From positions 70,352,453 to 70,416,452 of the forward strand of contig CM049311.1 of assembly GCA_026874595.1 (NCBI GenBank): a stretch of DNA of 64,000 nucleotides, in the 5' to 3' direction. Source of the DNA: Sipunculus nudus (taxonomy: Eukaryota; Annelida; Sipuncula; Golfingiida; Sipunculidae). Positions 12,701 to 21,003 of the stretch are shown piece by piece; within the stretch, counting starts at the first letter, position 1, and every line of letters starts with the position of its first letter. The position numbers and the translations under genes are program-made. The notes beneath the pieces were generated by a model that worked only from the letters and a program-made list of their open reading frames with translations, was not told the origin of the DNA and did no database searches.

Positions 12701-15700
12701 TAGATAAAAGGGGCTTACTTTTTCTTTGATTTCCTTGGCTCGGTACTGAAGCCGCTGTTCTAACTGAGAGATTCGACTCATCATACTGGTCATTAAGTCA
12801 CCATCTGTAAGGCCTTGAAGGGAAGAAAGAGAGACATTATTTGTCCATAAGTCTCACATTGTTCATAAGTCTATCTGACCTTCAATTGGAGAAAAAATAA
12901 AATATTCATCTGTAAGGCCAAAGGCCCCATTTTCATACACATAGAAGATAATGCTGAAGGAAATATGCAAAAAAAAAAACATTCAAGTGAGCTTTTTTAG
13001 TGTACAGATCCATGCACCTTTCTGCAGAATCCTCTTGTACTGGCAAGTGAAGTCTTTGCACAAGAAGTTCCCCATTCTCTAGCATTCCTGACAAAAGGCT
13101 TATCTAAGAAAAACATGTTGCTAATTTCAGATTTTTATGCTGATATCCCTGAGCAGACACAGAATCTCTTACTGGCAAGCTCCACCACTCAATCTAACAG
13201 ATTATAGGTTCAATAATTTTTCCTCTTTCTTTCACTACATCACAGACCCAGAATCATTGCTGTGCAGCCTTAATGGATGATCTTGTATGGCCAACTACAA
13301 GAGCCAATATAATTTATATGAAACTGAAAAACACTTTTTCAAGCATGGGTTTGACATTGCTATATCTACATTGTTCACTAGAATACAGGTAGTCGACAAG
13401 CAATTATGTGTATCAGCCAAAATCAGAGTGGGACAGGTGAAATGAGGCATGGATGGAGTGGCATGGGGAAATAGAGTGAGGTATGTTGCATGTTAGCATG
13501 GATGTCTGCAGCCAAAATGTGTATGCAGGTGGCGCCACCTTTCACAAAATCCAGAAAGCTATCCAAGATTTATACATATGCAAAATTATAGGCAGATAAG
13601 TAAAACCATTGCCTAGATACAAGTGATTTTATCCCACAGCAGACAAACAGAAGGATGCTGTGCAAAAATGGTTGCAGGTGGCACCACCAATTTTGTGTAT
13701 GACAAAGAGATTTGTAAGTCTATACACATGCAGAATTTCAGGAGGATACGTCAAACCCGTCCTGAGATATAAGCCTGGATGTCTGCAGCCTGAACATGAA
13801 TGTAGGTGGCACCACCTGTCATAAAATCCAGCAAGCTATCCAGGATGTATACACATGCAAAATTTCAGGTGGATAGGTCCACCCACTGCAGAGATATGAG
13901 TGATTTAATCCCAAGGCAGATGATCAGATGGACGCAGTGCAAAAATTGTTGCAGGTGGTGCCTCAATTTTTTGTGCATGTTATAAAACTATCCAAGGGCT
14001 GCATTTGTGCAAATTTTTTAGCCTGATTGGCTAAACAAGTCTGAAGATATGAGGGTTAATGTGTCCAAACAGACCCACAGATGGATGCACTGGAGAGAGG
14101 AAAGGTCAGAGGTCAACACAAAATGGTTAGGCACCAGTTGACCAGGTGACCTGATAATTGGGCCAAGTTTCGGAAAAATTGGTCCAGTGGTCTCAGAGGA
14201 GTTTTCCTGAAATGAAGGCTTTGGCGACAGCGGAACCAGGTCAAAACTATAGTATCTGCAAAACTTTGTTTTGATTGATACAAAAACTATTAGGCCATGC
14301 TAGGATTTAAACTAAGTAATTACTTACTGCTGTTCGCTGGTGGAGAGCGGGGCGAGGCATCTTTGAGCTTCGGCAGACTACCGAGTGAAGGCTCATGGGA
14401 CAGAGACTTGAGTCGGCTGGTTATTATGTTTGTGCTGATCTCCTCTAATAGCTTGGATTCATCCACTGAAGTGAAGGTCAAAACTGAAGGTCAAAACTGT
14501 ATACATTCTGATAAATGATGGGTGAGATAATTTTATTCACCAGTTATTTTTCTTGATGCAGGACTGAAACCATCACACTGAGACAGAGCTTGCAACTAAT
14601 TTGCAATAGGCAAACATTACCAAGAATCTTATAAAATAAGTCGGAGGGGGATGAGGCAGAAACAATATAAGTGAAGTACAGGTGAGAGACTGGCTCCCTT
14701 ACTAATGGTCTGTCTTTTCCTAGCTCCCACGGAAGCTTACTTGATGATTCCATATCATGCACAAATTTTATAAGATTCACGTAAAAGTAAGACATTGGTT
14801 TAAAGGAAAAATCATATAGGAGTAAAGCCAGTTAATGACTGGCCACATATACTGCATTGTTACCACTGGAAGTAGGACACTATCTATTTTGTGGAAGAAT
14901 CTGACCTTGGAAGATGATGATGATGACTAATTTTATTATAACTATTATTATCACTATTGTGGTACTACCTATTATTGAAACAAAATAACTGTAAAATCAT
15001 AATAAAAAAAACAGACAACAAGGCAGAGGTGGAGAATGCCACTCTTACTCACCAGAATATGGACTTTCTCTAAATGGCACACTCCTGCTGGAATGTAATT
15101 ATCATGGTTTTAAAAAGACATGTCATATTAAACCTAAAAGCAGCATCAATAACATCCTAAAATACCATGAATTGTCCAACCATCATTTATCATGAAAATG
15201 CAATAATTTCTTCAAACATTATTCACTTTGCTTGATCACTAATGAATCTTTGTATTTGGAAATAATGCATTATGCTCTGCATAAGCTGTGTGCCAAATAA
15301 ATCAATTTGTCATAAAATATTTTCTACTTCTTAGTAATTACTACTTAGCCAAATTCACACACACTGAAACAGATAAATCATTATGTCACTTATTTCTAAT
15401 ATATTCCAGCAACAAATTAAATTTACTTGATATTCAAAGTGAAATGGATAAATTATTTGAGCAAAATCTCATTCTAACAATAATATTTATTAATCATAGC
15501 CATGTGGGAGCTCTACATGCTCATATCTTTTCATTCAATGGTGACAAAATACCAGTATCTAAATAAATTAAGTGTGTATGGTCTGATAGACTGATGTTCT
15601 TGGGAAGCCTGTCTGACACTAAATCATTAATGATTAAATATTATTTAAAATATATGGTCAATTATCTAAAATAAAATTCTATCACTGAACAAAAGCAGAT

Positions 15701-15868
15701 TTTTAAGCAAGTTGTTTTCTGAATCTATCATGAATTTGTCTGAATACTGGTCTTATTCAGATTTTAATGGGAATCAAAACAGTCTTACCTGGTCGTTTTC
15801 AAGTTTGCTCCAGCAGGGGGCAGTGGATTCTTCCTGTTCTTCTTGAGATTAGAATGCGGGGTGCTCAT
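3624..15868 (-). CDS. UBXN11: UBXN11-like gene (SEP/UBX-domain protein), 5' and middle coding exons
   Basis: Eleven minus-strand exons join in consistent phase to 402 codons: 15868-15789, 15084-15053, 14465-14328, 12804-12719, 12087-12033, 8607-8531, 7230-7086, 6631-6501, 5102-4935, 4658-4469 and 3727-3624. All use GT donors and AG acceptors. The product starts MSTPHSNLKKNRK and continues through a heptad-rich coiled-coil region (exons 4-6). The motif FLADYGMVWVG follows in exon 7, then a SEP domain (exons 9-10) containing PLTLYSNGILMFSGPF and GYFPAEL. It ends here with FLSKLPSSVIKGG and VIDIRQTL. This order matches UBXN11 (also called Socius), a p97/VCP-cofactor family member reported to bind Rnd GTPases. 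The C-terminal UBX domain is not visible, so it should lie left of position 1. I chose the ATG at 15866-15868 because the N-terminus resembles family members. Large introns carry repeats. The family call is firm; exact exon edges are inferred from splice consensus. Confidence 0.88.
4469..4658 (-). CDS. UBXN11: UBXN11 coding exon 10 (end of SEP, linker)
   Basis: A 190-nt exon starting VTDKRNVLFKDRRQDIFKG. The segment completes the SEP fold, and a Pro/Ser-rich linker follows. The acceptor is TTTTTTCAG and the donor GTGACT. Confidence 0.85.
4935..5102 (-). CDS. UBXN11: UBXN11 coding exon 9 (SEP domain)
   Basis: Exactly 56 codons. It contains PLTLYSNGILMFSGPFRSF, CLQDIMDGYFPAELQ and RYPEGVPLQ, the core of a SEP (Shp1-eyc-p47) domain. 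SEP domains are found in p97 cofactors of the p47 type and in UBXN11. The phase is 0 on both sides. Confidence 0.92.
6501..6631 (-). CDS. UBXN11: UBXN11 coding exon 8 (helical region before SEP)
   Basis: A 131-nt exon reading through FEMNYDLVIKNIEELNAMAG and ending in TLDGARLK. The segment immediately precedes the SEP domain in family members. The acceptor is TTTCAG and the donor GTATGC. Confidence 0.85.
7086..7230 (-). CDS. UBXN11: UBXN11 coding exon 7 (FLADYG motif)
   Basis: A 145-nt exon starting AFLADYGMVWVGGEESDETD. The FLxDYGxxWVG motif is diagnostic for UBXN11-type proteins. An acidic linker follows. The acceptor is TTTCAG and the donor GTAGGT. Confidence 0.88.
7553..7566. promoter_or_regulatory. 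X-box palindrome in a UBXN11 intron
   Basis: GTTACCATGGTAAC is a perfect palindrome that fits the RFX-factor X-box consensus. It lies in the intron between coding exons 6 and 7. A regulatory role is inference. Confidence 0.4.
8531..8607 (-). CDS. UBXN11: UBXN11 coding exon 6 (coiled coil)
   Basis: A 77-nt exon reading DENNPGKVHQLEEKCLSLQR followed by EIHQME. It continues the coiled coil. The acceptor is ATACAG and the donor GTGAGTAC. Confidence 0.82.
9386..11720 (+). mobile_element. non-autonomous element, family 1, copy with internal tandem duplication
   Basis: It begins ACAAGGGACCCATTGGTCAC..CTCAGCTGAA. It ends with a GACGGACA-like repeat (about 11628-11668) and the hairpin TAGCTCAGATGAC-TTACA-GTCAGCTGAGCTA (11690-11720). 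It matches 48553-50188 across its length but has the middle 676-679 bp twice (10209-10884 and 10885-11563). No coding capacity is seen. The class is uncertain; the terminal hairpin recalls Helitrons. It lies in a UBXN11 intron. Confidence 0.75.
10209..11563 (+). repeat. tandem duplication inside the family-1 element
   Basis: Two units of 676 and 679 bp, each starting with AACATTATGCC or a close variant. The single-copy relative at 49379-50036 is followed by the same word, so the duplication probably arose by unequal exchange at this short repeat. Confidence 0.8.
12033..12087 (-). CDS. UBXN11: UBXN11 coding exon 5 (coiled coil)
   Basis: A 55-nt exon reading DKKIHILEDKVRILQKAR, between CTTCAG and GTGAGG. 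It corresponds to the DQKIxxLED stretch of UBXN11 proteins. Confidence 0.82.
12246..12411 (+). repeat. three-block poly-G array
   Basis: G-runs at 12246-12261, 12320-12332 and 12391-12411 are spaced about 70-75 bp. The spacers share a CTTAAAAAAA word, so this is a degenerate tandem repeat. It lies in a UBXN11 intron; the G-rich strand is the template strand of that gene. G-quadruplex formation is plausible. Confidence 0.75.
12719..12804 (-). CDS. UBXN11: UBXN11 coding exon 4 (start of coiled coil)
   Basis: An 86-nt exon reading DLMTSMMSRISQLEQRLQYR followed by AKEIKEK. The heptad pattern of hydrophobic residues marks the start of the coiled coil. The acceptor is TTACAG and the donor GTAAGC. 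Confidence 0.82.
13505..14110 (+). repeat. about 150-bp tandem repeat, roughly four degenerate units
   Basis: Each unit has GTGCAAAAATxGTTGCAGGTGG, then CACC, CTATCCAAG, TATACACATGCAAAATTTCA and GATATGAGTG. The words recur near 13520, 13670, 13800 and 13945. The palindrome GGTGGCGCCACC is intact in the first unit (about 13530). It lies in a UBXN11 intron. Confidence 0.7.
14328..14465 (-). CDS. UBXN11: UBXN11 coding exon 3
   Basis: A 138-nt exon reading VDESKLLEEISTNIITSRL, then a Ser/Pro-rich stretch ending SPRSPPANS. The acceptor is CTTCAG and the donor GTAAGTAA. The charged N-terminal half fits the acidic and polar region before the coiled coil. Confidence 0.75.
15053..15084 (-). CDS. UBXN11: UBXN11 coding exon 2 (microexon)
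   Basis: A 32-nt exon between CCAGCAG and GTGAGTAAG, reading SVPFRESPYS in the phase needed by both neighbours. It is short, so support rests on phase continuity and strong splice sites. Confidence 0.6.
15789..15868 (-). CDS. UBXN11: UBXN11 coding exon 1 (start codon)
   Basis: Contains ATG (15866-15868) and 26 codons plus two bases, ending CCAG before GTAAGAC. The peptide MSTPHSNLKKNRKNPLPPAG is basic and proline-rich, like the N-terminus of the family. No AG acceptor lies immediately upstream, so 5' UTR extends beyond the ATG. A poly-G run (15909-15920, + strand) sits about 40 bp upstream of it. Confidence 0.75.
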
Positions 15869-17069
15869 GGTTAAAGGTCAGGATGATGACAGGTCAAGAT
15901 CACAAAAAGGGGGGGGGGGGTTACTAAAAATTTTAAGGTTCTAAACAGGGTTTATAATCTTTTATTTTTATTTTTTTTATTTTTATTTAAAAACTCTCTA
16001 TCAAAGAATAGATAATATAAAAAGGCCTAATATAAACAGATTAAATATAGATTTGTAAACTTTTTATTTAAAAAGATAAGCATGGGGCTGTTGAATTTAA
16101 GGGTTGATGTCATAATGCTGAGTCATGGTGCTGACAGCAGATTCCTGAAAAAAAAACAGAAAAAGAATAGCTGTTAAGATCATTGACAGATCTATTCATC
16201 TGAGAATACAGACCATCAAACCTGCTGCCACCTGGGGAGTGAGGAATGAACTACAGTATAAATTTTGTTTTATTCTCTAAATTATAGAATCCTGATTCTG
16301 CAGCGTGATGATCTTTCAGGAAGGGAGAAGTACTACCTGGTGTGCAATATTTAAGCATAAATGTGCTGTAGTGTTTGAGTTAAAGGTCCAAACAGACCAA
16401 CATACAAACAGATGTACATACAGACAGACATGACTACAATCCCCTCATCCTCCAAGGAGATGCAAGAATTTTGTTTTACAAAAGTTCCTGTGGGAATGGT
16501 TATAGTGGACACAACCCAGCCATATAGCTCACTCATTGTGGCAAATTTCTGTTGAGCCACCATGTTTACCAGCTCTCCTGTATTTGTTGTTGGATAGCTC
16601 TCTGTGAACATTGTGTTCACTACCTGCAGGCAGTATTTACATAGCTTTACAGGTGTCTACCTGTATACTTACACTACAGCCACTTTTGTTATTCCTTTGG
16701 TTGGGGAGGATTTAGTTAAACTACCAATATGCCGGGTTTGAATATGTTTCACCCTGAATGCTTTGTAACATTACAGTGCTGTATCATATCATTACCAGGT
16801 ATGTACAATAAATTAGCCAGAACATGATTTCACTTCCATTTTGTTGACATTAACACAAAATATCACAATTCTTATCATAATCCATCACTGATACTCAATT
16901 TAGAAGTATTTTTGGGATTTCTAATATTTTGTAAAATCTGGGTCACCAGTTTTCACTCATTTTAAAATCAAACATATGTTAAAAAATACAGACATGTCCC
17001 CTAAAGCAAGACTGCCCTCTTTGTTCCCCTTTGGATCCAGCACTGTGCCTCTATATATGACGTGCTCTC

Positions 17070-17071
<2 letters not shown>

Positions 17072-17102
<31 letters not shown>
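17072..17102 (+). repeat. (TA)n microsatellite
   Basis: About 15 TA units in the long intron upstream of the UBXN11 ATG exon. Confidence 0.95.
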
Positions 17103-17111
<9 letters not shown>

Positions 17112-17749
17112 GATATACCAGTACCTGTATCAGAGAATATTGCTCTTGTGCATCAGGCTTTACTGAGCTCCAAAGGGACATGGTTGTCATTATATTTGTT
17201 GCTGAGTTGGTTCCTATTTAATTATCAATCATTGATTTCAGCAAACTGATCACTGATTGATTAATAATCAGTTCAGATAAATTTTCCAAACCTGTAAACT
17301 GGACACTGAGAAAACAGAATGAATCATTTCATTCCAATATTTATAGTCTATTAAAAAAGATGAAACAATATCAGCAGCTGTAACACTGTCCTTGGTCCTC
17401 GTCACTTCCACATAAATATTGTTTTCTCAAATATTATTAAAATCACATGCATGTAGTTTGACTGACACTCTTGGTGAGATATGGTACTGGTTCCCATATA
17501 AATCACTGATGAATGAGTATGAATTACACAATGATAAATCTGTATTTTTTTCCCTGAGAAATTATACAGTATCAACTATGACATTATGTGCAGGGATTGA
17601 CATTTACATTGTCTGACTGCCCAGGGCAGGTGCAATTATCAAACCCATTACTGTATTCACAACTGGGCAGGTAGAGGGTCCAAAAAATCCTACAATATTA
17701 AAGAACAATTATTTATCCACATGACCAGTGTCACTTCTCTCAACCCGAT

Positions 17750-17826
17750 ACCACAGCCTCTGCTGAGATTACAACTCACAATCTCCCTGCTTTGAGTCCT
17801 GTGCTTTACCACCGAGCCACAGAAGC
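17750..17826 (-). repeat. tRNA-derived SINE head
   Basis: On the minus strand, GTGGCTCGGTGGTAAAGCAC resembles an A box and GAGTTGTAATCTC a B box, with tRNA-like spacing. CAGCAGAGGCTGTGG then follows. The B box is degraded and no intact cloverleaf is apparent, so I call it a SINE rather than a tRNA gene. Confidence 0.5.
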
Positions 17827-18379
17827 TGGTTAATGACAAACACATTTGTGCAGGTGAATTTTATCAAATGGCTGCCTGACTTGGTTGACAAGGAAAAAAA
17901 GTCAGTGTCTAACCCTGGTGTGGCTGATCAGTGATGAATGAGTCGAGACTCAAGAACTCAAACTCAGGGTCTTGGACTAAGACTTTTGCCTGGAGGTTAG
18001 GATTTGAGAAATCAGACAGAGCCCATCTCGAGTCCAATATAAAAAATAAATGCAAAATGCAAATAGAATACTAAAGAGACTATATACAAAGTTCTAGCTC
18101 TGCATCAGGAGCTAAATGTAATTAAATATTCAAACTAATGTGAAAATAAATAATTTCAAATTTTCATTTTGAATTTTTTCTAATAAGTATATTTGTTTTG
18201 GACTTGGCCTCAAAAAAGGTGGACTTGGACTTGTATCTCATAGACTCAGACGAGATATGCAAGTTCTAAACAGGGAGAGGGAGGTTTAAGCTACAGGAAT
18301 TTAAACTGGTTTTAACCTCCATCTTAAAACAGCATTTTGCATAAAACCAAATTTGCAAAAATTTGATAGTAAGTTATAA

Positions 18380-21003
18380 TTAGATGAATCAGAAGCAGAA
18401 TTGTGTGGAAAACCTATAACACTGAATGAGGTTCATGTATGTTTGAAGTCAATGAAAAATAACAAAACACCTGGAAATGATGGACTTACTAAAGAATTTT
18501 ACTTAGCATTGTTTAGTGATCTTGGAGAATGCCTCATGGAATGTTTGAATGAAAATTATACTTATGGTTCTCTCACAACAACACAAAAACAAGCACTTAT
18601 AAAGTTAATACCAAAGCCTGGAAAAGATTTGAAGTATATCAAATCATGGAGACCTATAAGTTTACTTAATGTTGATGTTAAAGTTATATGTAAAATTCTT
18701 GTTCATCGTATAAGGAAGCATCTCTCTAAATTGATAAAACCTGATCAATATGCCTTGATACAGGGAAGATATATCGGGGATCCTATTAGAATTATATGGG
18801 ATGTGCTTTATTATACTGATGTTGAAAATATACCAGATATAATGTTTGCAGCGGATTTAGAAGCTGCATTTGACAGTTTAGACCATGACTTTATGTTTCA
18901 AGTTTTGAGATATTTTGGATTTGGTGATTCTTTTATAAAATGGGTGTTGATATTGCATAAAAACATTCAAAGCGCTGTTTTGAATAATGGGTATACAACA
19001 GGTTATTTTATGTTAGAAAGGGGAACTCGCCAAGGAGACCCACTTGCAGCTTACTTATTTATCATGGCAATAGAAATATTAGCAATAAAGGTTAGGAATG
19101 ATGAAAATATACGTGGAATAGTAATCGGAAATACTGCAGTTAAAATGTGTATGTTTGCTGATGACACTACCATATTTGTTCAAAACTCAGAATCACTAGG
19201 CCAAGCACTCTCTGTCATGCAGACATTTGAATATTATTCTTCATTGAAATTAAATGTAACCAAATCTGAAGCTACTTGTATTGGATCTATGAAAAGTAAC
19301 AGTGTCATGAGTTTATACAATTTGAAGTGGATCGATTTAACAAGGGCAGCCATAAAAATTCTTGGTATATGGTTTTCTTATAATAAAAATATTATATTCA
19401 AGGAGAACTTTCAGAGAGTTGAGAATAATCTGAGAACTACGTTAACAATTTGGAAAACCAGGAATCTTACAATTTATGGCAGGGCAGAAGTTGCCCGTTC
19501 ACTTGGGCTTTCAAAGGTTTTGTATGTGACTAATATGTTAGTACCCCCAACAAAGACTTTGCAAACCTTGAAGAGACTTCTATGTGATTTTATTTGGAAT
19601 GCAAGAAAACCAAAAGTTAAATACACCACAATAATCGGAAAATATGAGCAGGGAGGGTTAAATGTGCCAGATATTGAGAGCAAAATAAGAACCCAGATGA
19701 TAATGTGGGCCAAGAGATGTCTTGAGCCACAAGAATCTGTTGTGAAGGAGATGCTTAATTTTAGACTTAGGAGTATCGGAGGTTTAAGATGTATCCGAAG
19801 CAACTTTGATATTAATGTGCTACCAAAAATATTGCCAAAACTTTATGTGAAAATGTTAAAAATCTGGGCTGACTATGTATCCGTGGAACCACAGACAGAA
19901 GATGAAATAATCTATCAATATGTATGGAATAACAAATATATAAAAGTAAATGGCATGTCATTATATAATAAACGTTTAGAAAATCTGGGAATAAATTATG
20001 TGAAAGATTTGTTAAATACAGATGGATCATGGAAAAGCTGGAGTACTTTTCTACAAAACAATAATAGATGTACATTATTGAGCCATATGTACTGGCTACA
20101 ATTAAAACAGTCAATTCTACAAAGATGGAAAAATAATATATTGAACAAAGAGATAACAAATGAAAATGTGGAAAAATATATAACTGTGTCTGCGAATGGG
20201 ATTGAAATACTTGATAATATGAAGTCGAGGCATGTTTACTCTACCTACATAAGTAATAAATGGAAAGTTCCTACGACGCAGAAGAGCTGGAATGACATGA
20301 ATGAAAAGAATAATATTGAAGTTGAATGGGAATATGTGTATAAGGGAATCTATATGGTAACATTAGATACCTATCTGAGGGAATTCCAATACAAAATTCT
20401 AAATAAGTACATACCTCTTAATGAACAGTTATATAAATGGAAGATAAGTGAAACAGACAAATGTTCATATTGTTTCAATTATCAGGAAAGTATAATTCAT
20501 TTATTTTTTGAATGTATGGTGAGTAAGAACTTATATTATAAAATTCAGGCATGGCTACACGAGTATGAATTGGACCTGCCTAATATAGCACTTTCTATTG
20601 TAATGTATGGTATTTTACCTGTTAACGAAAATAATATCCTTTTTAAGCAAATTTTATTGTTGTACAAATATATACTTTACAAACAAAGAGAGAAAAAGGA
20701 ATCTTCATTATTTTCAGTCTTTAAATCAAAACTGAAGTATACAGAGAGAACTGAAAGATGAATAGCAAGTGGCAGAGAATTACTGAAAAAGCATAATGAT
20801 AAGTGGAGCAAACTTAAAAGCTTGTTTGATGATTTAATTGAAGACAATGTGTGTTTGTAATGTCCTGTGATCAGTCCTGTATCATTGAATTGTGATACTG
20901 TATTGTATACATATGTTGATGATGTTTGACAAAAAAATAAATTGCCTGTGATGAAACAAAACTGTATTACATTAAAATTTCTGAGGCGAAAAAAAAAAAA
21001 AAA
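18380..21003 (+). mobile_element. 5'-truncated non-LTR retrotransposon (LINE, L1/Tx1-like)
   Basis: The frame opens at 18380, exactly where a reverse transcriptase domain begins; no endonuclease is present upstream. The element carries the ORF at 18401-20761, an AATAAA at 20936-20941 and a terminal A-run at 20989-21003. 5' truncation plus a poly-A end is the signature of target-primed reverse transcription. I could not identify a target-site duplication. It lies in the probable first intron of UBXN11, antisense to it. Confidence 0.85.
18401..20761 (+). CDS. LINE ORF2-type protein: reverse transcriptase plus C-terminal zinc finger
   Basis: 786 residues open from a non-ATG codon, so the beginning is truncated. 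Near residue 15 the conserved SMKNNKTPGNDGLTKEFY opens the RT. AADLEAAFDSLDHDF is the catalytic motif A, RGTRQGDPLAAYLF motif B, and FADD at residues 252-255 motif C. A CxxC...HxxxxxC cluster starting near residue 688 (CSYC...HLFFEC) is the zf-RVT type zinc finger common in L1/Tx1-like elements. All catalytic aspartates are present. The TGA at 20759-20761 is probably premature: the same frame stays open for 32 more lysine-rich codons to TAA at 20858-20860. The clade is inferred from motifs only. Confidence 0.85.
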   Translation: MCGKPITLNEVHVCLKSMKNNKTPGNDGLTKEFYLALFSDLGECLMECLNENYTYGSLTTTQKQALIKLIPKPGKDLKYIKSWRPISLLNVDVKVICKILVHRIRKHLSKLIKPDQYALIQGRYIGDPIRIIWDVLYYTDVENIPDIMFAADLEAAFDSLDHDFMFQVLRYFGFGDSFIKWVLILHKNIQSAVLNNGYTTGYFMLERGTRQGDPLAAYLFIMAIEILAIKVRNDENIRGIVIGNTAVKMCMFADDTTIFVQNSESLGQALSVMQTFEYYSSLKLNVTKSEATCIGSMKSNSVMSLYNLKWIDLTRAAIKILGIWFSYNKNIIFKENFQRVENNLRTTLTIWKTRNLTIYGRAEVARSLGLSKVLYVTNMLVPPTKTLQTLKRLLCDFIWNARKPKVKYTTIIGKYEQGGLNVPDIESKIRTQMIMWAKRCLEPQESVVKEMLNFRLRSIGGLRCIRSNFDINVLPKILPKLYVKMLKIWADYVSVEPQTEDEIIYQYVWNNKYIKVNGMSLYNKRLENLGINYVKDLLNTDGSWKSWSTFLQNNNRCTLLSHMYWLQLKQSILQRWKNNILNKEITNENVEKYITVSANGIEILDNMKSRHVYSTYISNKWKVPTTQKSWNDMNEKNNIEVEWEYVYKGIYMVTLDTYLREFQYKILNKYIPLNEQLYKWKISETDKCSYCFNYQESIIHLFFECMVSKNLYYKIQAWLHEYELDLPNIALSIVMYGILPVNENNILFKQILLLYKYILYKQREKKESSLFSVFKSKLKYTERTER

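Larger units (their letters stand above)
15921..18379. other. probable UBXN11 first intron, left part
   Basis: Non-coding apart from the SINE head and the (TA)n tract. An 89-codon minus frame at 16351-16620 has no recognisable domain or splice context. Confidence 0.55.

Noticed and set aside
16351-16620. 89-codon minus-strand frame
   Set aside because: No recognised domain, no splice context, and position inside a probable intron.
17750-17826. Functional tRNA gene on the minus strand
   Set aside because: The A box is good but the B box is degraded and no cloverleaf can be drawn; a SINE head fits better.
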